Assembly: GCA_049999765.1 (NCBI GenBank)
Contig: JBNGIQ010009519.1
Location: 462,203 to 506,505, forward strand
Source: Phaeoceros laevis
Lineage: Eukaryota; Anthocerotophyta; Anthocerotopsida; Notothyladales
Reading direction: 5' to 3'
DNA length: 44,303 bases
Below the pieces are notes generated by a model. It saw only the letters and a program-made list of their open reading frames with translations. It was not told where the DNA came from and ran no database searches. This document shows, one piece after another, positions 35,746 to 44,303 of the stretch (its first letter is position 1; the number at the start of each line of letters is the position of its first letter). A program made the position numbers and the translations under genes.

Positions 35746-36153
35746 AACAGCCTGCGTGATTTTCCAACTGACCCCATTTTTGCCTACATATTTTTCACTG
35801 AAAAGTGGCCCAGTACGTCACCGTCTTCAAGTACTCCTCTTTCACAATCGCTGAACCGAAAGCAGATGTCTGCCCTGCTGTAAAGCACCAGCACTTGCAC
35901 CAGCTTTGGGTAGGCAAACATACGTGACATGGTCTGCTAAAAGGCCTTCCTGCTGTATACCGCAATTAGGGCCTGGGGACCAGGAAGCCCGTCATCGTCA
36001 GCTGCCGGACCTACCTCTGGATCGTCAGCTGCCGCGCTTCACGGTTTTAGCCCCCGATGGGTCGACTGCGCGCTTCACGGTTGTAGCCCTCAAGGGACGG
36101 CTACGGCCCCCGGATGAGGGCTCCCGGTTGTCGACGAATGTCCCTGGATGGGG
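35746..36153. other. Intergenic region with short GC-rich direct repeats
   Basis: GCGCTTCACGGTT-TAGCCC occurs twice near 36035 and 36070. No gene is recognised. Confidence 0.4.
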
Positions 36154-36241
36154 AGCTCCCGGTTGCCTGTCGAAATACCTGGCGGGGGTGTTCAATTCCC
36201 ATGTGGAGTTGGGTAAACACCATATTCAACTTACTACTACT
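36154..36241 (+). repeat. Dispersed repeat, copy 2 (first copy at 20333)
   Basis: GCTCCCGGTTGCCTGTCG through GTTCAATTCCCATGTGG to TACTACTACT matches 20333-20436. It lacks about 13 bp present in the first copy. It ends exactly where base composition turns AT-rich. Confidence 0.55.
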
Positions 36242-36522
36242 AGTACTTATTTCTGGAACCAAGTTGGAGAATTCATCTTATTGTTCGCACTCTATGCATG
36301 TTTTTATTGTCTAAGTTGATGTGATTTGAAACTTGTGTTGCATTCCTACTATTAGTTGTCTAATTCTTTAATGAATGGTTTGTAATTTTGAAGTGCTTAA
36401 AAGTACTTGTTCTCGATCCAGCAATCTCGGGGCAAGTGCTTGTTTTGGTAATATAAGAGCCTGAGGACCCCAAGGGACTGAACCAAAACACAATTCTCAT
36501 TTCCCACTTCCGGATTTCTACA
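36242..36522. other. AT-rich 5' flank
   Basis: Likely promoter of the 36523 gene. A TTTGGTAATATAAGAGC stretch near 36450 could hold a TATA-like element. Confidence 0.3.
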
Positions 36523-37214
36523 ATGGCATTTTTCAAGCAAAGTGCTTCCCTTCTGGTTCTTGTGCTCTGTTTTGTCTCGTGTGAGTGTTTTTCATAGACC
36601 AGTGTTTGTCAATTTACTTTGTGTTCACATTAGTAGATGGCACTAGTACTTGTAGCTTGAGAATGCAATGTCGTGTGTGTTATTCATGTGATGGTTTATA
36701 TTGTACATATGCACAGCAATCTTGCTCTCTTTCTTTGCAACCTGCGATTGTGACTTAGAGATTGTTTTCAATCCATGTAACTCTTCTTTTTTTCTGGGTG
36801 GGTAACAGATGCTACTGCACAAGAACAAGCCAACTGTCCTATTTTTATGGCCATCTCTCAAGAAACTGCTAGTTCTGACGGTGACACATTTACATGGAGG
36901 TTGCATGTGAATAATCCTTGTCCACTGACTCCATGATTTAATTGTGGACCTAACCACATGATTTCATCGTCTTCTAAATGGGTGACATACGGATCTCCGC
37001 CAATCAGTGGGGGACAGAAGACAAAGAATTCAGTGTTCACACCATTGTGTCACACTCCTTTCAATCAAATGATATTTCCTTCTTTGCAAACACTGGGCTT
37101 TTGTCTATTGCGGCACACCGTATCACTTGGGGAAGGGACGGTAAGTGGCTAGAGGGCCTTGCTCTTTTTGTAAGAGTGTACGAAGGAGGACAGTACAGGA
37201 AAGTATTTTCATAA
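36523..37214 (+). pseudogene. Broken gene for a small secreted protein
   Basis: Exon 1 (36523-36580) encodes MAFFKQSASLLVLVLCFVS, a clear signal peptide, and ends at a good donor (CGT|GTGAGT). The acceptor GTAACAG at 36808 leads in frame into ATAQEQANCPIFMAISQE and WRLHVNNPCPLTP, but a TGA at 36934-36936 then stops it. Past the stop the same frame stays open for a while (NCGPNHMISSSSKW). From about 36978 a different frame reads more convincingly to its stop at 37212 (FSVHTIVSHSFQS, KWLEGLALFVRVYEGG). One nonsense change and one frameshift would explain this. The Cys spacing and W--HVNNPC faintly recall TPD1-like secreted ligands, but I do not assign it. Confidence 0.5.
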
Positions 37215-37361
37215 GAACCTATTATTGTTAGCTTTCCAATATGTTATTAAATATATATATGCTATATATGGTTGGATAGAGTTGCGCACATGTATACAAT
37301 CAACCATAGCATGGCTATGACACAAAGTGACAATGTGTGTTTGAGAGCATGGTAGGAGAAC
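37215..37361. other. AT-rich spacer
   Basis: Short spacer before the 63-bp tandem duplication. No feature is seen. Confidence 0.3.
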
Positions 37362-37487
37362 GCAAGGTGACCTTGAATGCAAACAAATTGTCTATGACAT
37401 AAAAGCAAATCTCTTAGGAAAAGGGCAAGGTGACCTTGAATGCAAACAAATTGTCTATGACATAAAAGCAAATCTCTTAGGAAAAGG
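37362..37487. repeat. 63-bp tandem duplication
   Basis: The unit beginning GCAAGGTGACCTTGAATGC occurs at 37362 and again at 37425 with no visible difference. Confidence 0.95.
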
Positions 37488-38734
37488 GCCTCTGCCATGG
37501 CAGGCTATGTCTCCAAATATAAATCCCCACAGCACCTCTCTGGATCCTTGGCTGAATGTCAGCCGCATACCACTCCCTAAACTCTCTCAACAATCCACAT
37601 CCTAACTAACCTTCATCAATTTTACACGTCCTCCCTCCATGTCCTCGTCTCCGTCCCTCCAAATATTACACTCCTCAAAGTTTCGTCATTGCAGCCAAGT
37701 TCAACAATTCACCATGTCACGTCCATATCAGCAGCTTGTCAACTCCTATGCACCTTGACAAACTAAGGTGAACAAACTACAATGTCACCCGGTTATGCCT
37801 TCCACCCATTTGAGCACCACATTGTTTTACATTATGCCTTAATTAGTCTGCAACTAACAGTAATATTGAAAAACGAGATTATGTTTTGATATGTGGAAAA
37901 AAAATGCAATCTTTCTTTTGATCCATGTTGTAGCTGGTCAAAACCTTCCGGATAAATATGACAGAAATATTGTGATATCTCACAAAAATATTATCATATT
38001 AGAAAAAAAAGGCCGACAATGAGTGCTTTGGTCTACCAAGGTTAAAATTAAGCTGTAATACCTTGTGAGTTGATGTCATGTTGTGATGTCATGCTGCATA
38101 AAAATTTTTTAGAAAAATCCCACCCAAACTCGGAAGTGTGGAATTTCAAATCCTTTGCTCTTATCCACTCGAGCCAAGATTAACCATGGTTTTCAAAATG
38201 AACTATGCCGCGAACCACACCATAAGCTACCAGTCCGGGCTGTTTGTATGCTTATCTCCAGGAACACGGTCTCTTATGCAAGTAGAGCATTCTCCAAGTT
38301 TTGGACACCAAGTGTTAATGTAGCTTCACAGGCTGAAAAAAAACTTAAAAAATCTATGCAAAATAAAATTTTTAAAAACTTGTCCATTAATCATCACGAA
38401 CATCATTTTATTATTTGAACTTTAGAGCACTACTATAAATTGCTGCATTTTTTAACAAACAAGCTTCTGGGCTCACCTGGACATAATGCTACCAAACTAG
38501 CATAAATTCATTCATGGGAGCATAGACTTACAATACCCCAAGGCATGGTGCTAAAGTTATGTATAGTTATTGTCATGGAACATAAACTTACCCTAAGGCA
38601 TGGTGCTTGTCACTGCTTAAGTAGTGTAAAATTATGGGCAAGAGGTATAGCTTAAGTTGTGTGGAACTATGGGCAAGGGGTATAGACTTATCTTGCACTA
38701 GGCGAGAAAACATTGATAAGGAGCATAGACTTTA
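37488..38734. other. AT-rich intergenic region
   Basis: No gene is seen. Short A/T runs and local near-repeats such as the GGCATGGTGCT and TATGGGCAAG boxes (38540-38690) are present. Confidence 0.4.
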
Positions 38735-39025
38735 CAATACGGGGTACTTGCAATATTGTGGAACCATACTACCAACAATAGGTTAACAGTACGGGGTACT
38801 TGCAATAGTGTGGAACCATACTACCAACCATAGCAATGATATTACCTACAATATCCTCTCGAACTGTACTACCAACCATAGCAATAATATTACCTACAAT
38901 ATCCTCTCGACATCCCGGCTACCGAGAAAAGACTCGCGCATCATTGTGAATAACTTTGAGGTCTATAATACTCCTCTCAACATCCCGGCTGTCCGGAAAA
39001 GACTTGGGCATCATTGTGAAAACCT
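38735..39025. repeat. Cluster of nested tandem duplications
   Basis: ACGGGGTACTTGCAATA-TGTGGAACC occurs near 38738 and 38791. A 52-bp unit with CTACCAACCATAGCAATGA is repeated at about 38819 and 38870. CAACATCCCGGCT-like blocks recur near 38909 and 38979. Three separate units lie in 290 bp. Confidence 0.8.
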
Positions 39026-40042
39026 GAAATCACATGAAAAAAATTTATGGAAAACATCTCAAAACATTGATAAATAAGAATGCATGCCTATAAAAAATGG
39101 TAAAAATACACCATATTTTGATAAATAAATATCACCCCTTTTTTTTCAAATTCCTACTATGTTCAAGTTTTCATATTTCAATCTCAAAGAAGTGTGTGAT
39201 GTGATGTGATTGTGTCTGAGGAGGTTAACACGGTTCCAATGAGGACACTATGCATCCTACACTAGTTCCATATTCAAAGTTTCAAAAGTTTCTTGACACC
39301 AAAAAAAAAAGTTTCCAAAGTTTCCAAAGTCTNNNNNNNNNNNNNNNNNNNNNNNNNNNNNNNNNNNNNNNNNNNNNNNNNNNNNNNNNNNNNNNNNNNN
39401 NNNNNNNNNNNNNNNNNNNNNNNNNNNNNNNNATAAAACTTATATGTACTTCTAAGTATTACTGAAAAGTTAATCTTTGGTGATAACTCCAAAGATTTTT
39501 AAGATGGTTAGTGACACCCACCTTAGTATATTAGAAGTGTGGTGGATTCTGAAATAGAGATTTTTCCCACCGTGTTGGTGCACATCAAATAAACCTCCAT
39601 TAAATAAATCTCATTTTCCCTTTGAAAGCACAATATGCACGGTCGTCAACCGCACTTCAACTCTACTCAGACTTGGAAAATGGACACCAAAGCTTGCACG
39701 GCCAGTTTCATTATGGTGCATCCAATAAAAAACTATTGAAATCGTGAGTTTTTAGAAGTTTTTGACACTGACTTCCTCTCATCCTCAAATTTTCAAAGTA
39801 CCTATAGTAGACACAGGAGCCTGTGTCTAGTAGGTAGAAGACCTTGTTCAAGCCAAAAGTCAAGTCACAGGTAGAGAGCTTGGACACAACAGCACAATTT
39901 ATACGAAGGTCGAGGTAAGAAAATTATCCTAACAACTCGACCCATTTGTTTATCAGGGGTCAAGGTAAGAAAAATATCCTAGGTGCTGCAGAGACTTGAG
40001 CTGCTACGTTCTTCACCTCCCTCCAATGAGGCACAGGAGGCC
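39026..40042. other. AT-rich intergenic region with a gap
   Basis: No gene is seen. GTTTCCAAAG occurs in tandem just before the gap at 39333-39432. Confidence 0.4.
39333..39432. other. Assembly gap (100 N)
   Basis: One hundred N, a conventional placeholder size, so the true length is unknown. Confidence 0.95.
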
Positions 40043-40170
40043 AATCTTAGGCACAATGAAGTGGCCAATCTAGCCACAATGAAGTGATGTTGGCCAAGAT
40101 GCGTGCAATCTTAGGCACAATGAAGTGGCCAATCTAGCCACAATGAAGTGATGTTGGCCAAGATGCGTGC
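40043..40170. repeat. 64-bp tandem duplication
   Basis: The unit beginning AATCTTAGGCACAATGAAG occurs at 40043 and 40107 and looks identical. Within each unit CACAATGAAGTG itself is repeated. Confidence 0.95.
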
Positions 40171-42008
40171 AGCGTGGTGCTACCTGGAGGAGAAGACTTC
40201 CAAGGCCACGATGGTGAGGCGTAATGCAAGGTATCAGCGGACGGGATACACCAAGACCTGGAGCAGTAAGGGAGGAGTAGCTTTCTCGACCACGTATTGA
40301 GTGACCCAACGAGCTAGGGATGAATGCTTAATGTAGCGGGCTAGCGGTTGGGTGGTAGGTAGTAGGAAAAGTTTAAAATGTTTGAAATGTACCCATTGGA
40401 GTGATGTATAAATAGAAGTGGCGCCGTTAAACCCCCAAAAAAAAATCCTAACAACTCGAGCCATTTGTTTATCAGGGTAAAAGCAATGGCATTTTGACGA
40501 CACGAAGGTCGAGGTAAAAAAATTATGCTAACAGCTCGAGCCAATTGCTTACTTTTGAGTGCCTAGGTTCCAGCACTATACTAGAATTCATTCATCATGG
40601 GTTATTGAACCCAACAAGTTCGCAAACTCTAGCTTTAGAAGGGGTTTTACACTAATAATGACACCTTCTCATATTGGTAGCTTGTATTCTAGGTGAGCAA
40701 CTAGGTTGCATGTGTCTGTGTCACTTGCTATTAACTCAAGCCCACATATATGAAGATCAAATGCATCTTAAGTCCAAGCATGAGGAATTCGAAACCACAA
40801 GTAGAACAAGTAAGTGACAGCAACAAAGGTAAACTCCTTCCTCAGAAGAAGGAGAATGCTGGTATGCTAGGGTGTCCCATCATGGAACAAGAGCATTGCT
40901 CACTTGCATTTAGGAGCCCTAATTCGGTTCTAATAGAAGGTACCATATGACATGGGCACGAAGCTCAAGAATTCCAAGTGCAAGCATACATACTGTGATT
41001 CAAGCATTCAAATGGATAAAGCAAACAAGTGTTATCTACTTATTTGTTTCTATTCAAGGCATGTAGATACATTGAACCTATTTTAGTTATCACACACTTC
41101 GACGTTATTTGAATATCCTTCAACACGGTAGGAGCCATTTAGCTAAAAAAATATATATGAATGTGCCAAATTATTCGTGCAATATTTTTTACAAAAATGA
41201 CATCGGATTTGAGTTATAGACAACCTACATAAATGCCTTCCAGAAACTACACAGCACGTTCCTCTATGGATAAACTAACAAAAGTCAAAAAGAAAAATCA
41301 ATTGCGAAAATGGATCCCTTTTGAAGTGAACATAACCGGTTTTCTTGGTTATGATAAGAAGTATCCCTTTGAAGGTGTGCAAGGAAAAGAAGATTGACAA
41401 GTGGATGAACTGTGAAATTTTTTTATGAATTTTACTTTGTCGTGTAATTGTAGAATACTCCAAAATATTCACTTGTCACTCAATATAAATATGAGAAGGA
41501 GAAACTTGCACGTATATCATAAATATCACATAAGTAAGGTTTACATGAGACTTCTCCTTCACATCGTGAGTCCCTTACAGGTACATTATGATTGAGCTTG
41601 TCTTCTGCATTTCAATGTGAGCTACTTTTCATGAACTTAGGAGCATATAAATATGTGGATTGTGTGCCATTACTAGTCTTTAACCTACAAATGACCAGCT
41701 TCTAAACCTTAACTTCTTATTTCCTCATTTTTTGTAGAAAATAAATTCGTAAATAAACGTTGATGGGGAAAATGAAGTACATTACCAAATGTCATATGAT
41801 AATATACAACCTTCTACCAATTCTGGTACTACTTTGAGGATGTTATTGTATCTACATTAGTTGAATGACCATTTTAATGATTACTTTATTTAATGCAGGT
41901 AGCATTGTCTATAATTTCAAGCCAAAATTTTGTCGTACAATATTTGAGGATGTTATTATATCAACATTAGCTGAATGACCATTTTAATGATTACTTTATT
42001 TGATGCAG
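40171..42008. other. AT-rich region before the BURP gene
   Basis: No gene is certain. The right end should contain upstream exons or the first intron of the BURP gene. An ATG at 41547 is followed by MRLLLHI and then a GTGAGT donor, but seven codons are too few to call an exon. Confidence 0.35.
41833..42008 (+). repeat. Duplicated intron end before the BURP exon
   Basis: TTGAGGATGTTATT through GATTACTTTATTTAATGCAG (41833-41900) recurs at 41943-42008 with four or so changes. Each copy ends in a good acceptor (ATGCAG). The second abuts the N gap, so it is probably the acceptor of the BURP exon. Confidence 0.7.
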
Positions 42009-42108
42009 NNNNNNNNNNNNNNNNNNNNNNNNNNNNNNNNNNNNNNNNNNNNNNNNNNNNNNNNNNNNNNNNNNNNNNNNNNNNNNNNNNNNNNNNNNNN
42101 NNNNNNNN
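42009..42108. other. Assembly gap (100 N) inside the BURP gene
   Basis: One hundred N, of conventional size. The 5' part of the coding region is missing here. Confidence 0.95.
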
Positions 42109-43184
42109 CATTTATACGTATTAAGGAGATCCATAAACTATTGAGTAGCAACAATCTACTCCTGGACAAGAAAAGTGCAAAGAGCTTATGTCAAGAAGCT
42201 GGTATGGTATGTAATGAAGATTTTGATAGAACCATGTCCAATTGTGTTCTGAACAAGAAGCTTGGAAGCAAGGATCATGGAAACAGTCTGGTTGGGCATC
42301 ACGCTAATTTGACAAGTGCATTGGATGAAGGTGGTGGGCAAAGTGGTAAAAGTAAATATAAATCGGGATATGTCACTCCTAACCAAATACAACTCGATAT
42401 TGGTGGGCAAAGTGGTAGAAGTAAATATAGAAAATTTTATATTAACCAAATTCAACAAGCACAAGTTGACTTTGGTGAGTATATGGAGGAAAAATTTGGT
42501 TGGTTTTTTGAAGAGCAACTTGCTCATAAAGCAAGTACCTTAAAATTCCCTGGAGCTGCATTTAAGGGTCTAAAAGCAAATTCATCCACTCCGTTATTTC
42601 TACCTAGGTCCTTGGTACAAGATCTTGGAAACACAAGCTTGGTAGGTTTGGCAACTCTTCTTCGGTTCCTCCATCTACAAGACAGTTGTGCAATGCGCGA
42701 AACTATCCAATCTTGTGAGGGTAATCCTACTCCTTTACGAGGTGAAGTATATGGTTGTATCACTTCTTTTGAAGACCTTGTGGACTTTGTTGCTTCTGTG
42801 ATAATACAAAAAGAAAAATCTCCAGGTGTGAAAATTTTAAGCAATAGGCCACCAAGTATTGATACGAATAATAATGAAGATTTTAAGGTAGTAGCCATCG
42901 AACTGGAAAGTGATGTTCAAGGGAAGTATGTAGCATGTCATCGTTTTCCATTCCCTTATCTCGTAGCATATTGTCATTATATTCCCAATACTAAATTATA
43001 TTCTGTTTCTTTGAAGTCCTTGCAAAACTCAAAAACCACACGTGTTGCCATTTGTCATATGGACACTAGTGAATGGAGTCCTGAACACATAGCTTTCAAG
43101 GTCCTAGGAGGTAAACCAGGAGGTCCATTTGGTATTTGTCATTGGGCAGACTTGGATGGGTTTACATTTGTTTCTCCAAATTAA
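42109..43184 (+). CDS. BURP-domain protein, 5' end missing
   Basis: BURP proteins are plant-specific, usually secreted to the cell wall (the RD22, USP, BNM2 and polygalacturonase beta-subunit families). The visible 357 codons open directly after the gap. The N-terminal part has a twice-repeated GGQSG-SKY unit of about 28 residues, resembling the repeats between signal peptide and BURP domain in this family. The BURP domain starts at FFEEQLAHKASTLKFP. Two Cys (about 14 residues after RFLHLQ) precede the hallmark CH motifs, whose spacing is CH-10-CH-25-CH-26-CH, exactly the family consensus. The stop at 43182-43184 is followed by AATAAA within 12 nt. Signal peptide and first exon are lost in the gap or lie upstream. 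Codons are AT-rich, unlike genes left of 36 kb. Which subfamily is unclear. Confidence 0.92.
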
Positions 43185-43412
43185 TATAAGGTTTCAATAA
43201 AGTTTTCAAGTTTTCATGTAGAAAACATCTTTGGGTGGTATAAAAGTTATTTTTATGATGTGAAAACATATTAAAATTTTGTACATTTCACTTTCATCTA
43301 ACTTGAAAAGGAAGGTATTCTAGGTTTTGAAGTTAGATTCGGTGGATTTTTTAGTCAATTTTATGGCAAATGCCAAACAAATATGGCCTATGCATATATC
43401 ACCATCAATAAT
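43185..43412. other. 3' flank of the BURP gene
   Basis: AATAAA at 43196-43201 may be a polyadenylation signal. No other feature is seen. Confidence 0.4.
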
Positions 43413-43574
43413 GTGTTACTCATCTTGTGCAACCAAAGATGAACACAAACCACTACCTACGGCACTACTCATCTTGTGCAACCAAAGATGAGCACAAACC
43501 ACTACCTATGGCATGCACTAATTAGAGCCAATTTCCACTACCTATGGCATGCACTAATTAGAGCCAATTTTTTA
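43413..43574. repeat. Two adjacent tandem duplications
   Basis: A 54-bp unit with ACTCATCTTGTGCAACCAAAG occurs twice from 43413 on. It is directly followed by two copies of a 43-bp unit with CTACCTATGGCATGCACTAA (from about 43500). Copies are nearly or fully identical. Confidence 0.85.
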
Positions 43575-44303
43575 TGAAGATGTTGAGTCAATCGGTGTGT
43601 GGTGCTCCCTTGCCCATACTCTGGGCACCTTGCCTTCATGTATATCTTTCGTAGCAAAGGTATTTATATTACCATTATAATCAACGCTCTATTTATTATA
43701 TGCAAGCTCTCTAACTTTGCATTAGTTGCATTAGGAAGTATTTGAAGCATGGATGAAATTTGACCGGTTTGCTAGAAGGGTTTTGCAGGTACGGCCTTAT
43801 TCTTTGAGAATTTGGTACTATGTACAATGTTACACCCTTGACCTTTTTAAAAGTTGAAGAGAATCATATTAGTGAAGTGTTCAAATTCATACTCTTGACA
43901 GGTTTACCTTTGGAGAAAAAGGTCATAAACCTCATTAAAAGGTCAATTTTTACTAAGGCAAATCAAATATTAATACGTTACTGACCTTCAAAACCCTGGG
44001 CAAATAGGTCGGGATGAATGTTTTCAAACCGGTCAATTTCCATCAATGATATGAAGTTTAAGCACATGAACAATTAAGTATTTGTACAAATAGATAGAAA
44101 GAAGGAGAGCTTTATGATGTTGTCATGGACATCTCCACGTGTAACACATAATCAGAAAATACTCAAACAAATGATCATGCCGATTTATGCGAGCATAGCA
44201 TATTTATTCATGTAAAATAAACTGGATTTTCTTCAACACAGTTCAAAATATGGGTAATACTTACTTTAATATGAGTTATGCGTTTGGACGATAGAGCTTG
44301 CGG
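43575..44303. other. AT-rich intergenic end of the window
   Basis: No gene or RNA is recognised. Confidence 0.4.

Overview
This is a nuclear plant window. The genes are eukaryotic, with many GT-AG introns of about 60-150 bp, and they belong to land-plant families: PLS-class PPR proteins, an AP2/DREB factor, an LRR receptor kinase and a BURP protein. The first gene is DRC4/GAS8, a subunit of the ciliary nexin-dynein regulatory complex. Plants keep that gene only if they have swimming sperm, so the source should be a seedless land plant (bryophyte, lycophyte or fern) or possibly a cycad or Ginkgo. I do not name a species.

Layout. 1-1.0 kb: no confident gene. 1.04-3.48 kb (+): DRC4, 11 exons. 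4.17-5.91 kb (-): a coiled-coil protein of unknown function. 6.95-11.64 kb (+): an LRR receptor kinase with 22 exons. 12.06-12.64 kb (-): a small two-exon protein that I cannot place in a named family. 12.98-15.35 kb (-) and 16.54-19.95 kb (+): two intronless PLS-type PPR genes, head to head, both ending at the same point just after the E/E+ region and lacking a DYW domain. 20.0-22.0 kb: degenerate repeats, a probably false 10-N gap and a PIF/Harbinger transposase remnant. 23.10-24.07 kb (+): an intronless DREB-type AP2 gene. 24.1-27.5 kb: intergenic DNA with a 198-bp tandem duplication and a Ty3/gypsy RNase H remnant. 27.56-29.62 kb (+): a four-exon gene whose C-terminus resembles the HicA mRNA-interferase fold. 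30.2-32.3 kb: a miRNA-like foldback and four decayed copies of one module. 32.3-33.12 kb (+): a small multi-pass membrane protein. 33.1-36.3 kb: hairpins and PPR debris. From about 36.3 kb to the end the DNA becomes strikingly AT-rich and holds a broken secreted-protein gene and a BURP-domain gene cut by a 100-N gap.

The genes do not form a pathway. They are an ordinary mix of plant genes: sperm flagellum, receptor signalling, organelle RNA processing, transcription and cell wall. The most unusual items are the HicA-like plant protein, a 49-bp duplication inside it that copies its own splice acceptor, the 114-nt foldback at 30.24 kb, and a window-wide pattern of near-perfect tandem duplications with 37-64 bp units. 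Exon borders are read by eye from splice motifs and frame; no alignment or expression data were available.
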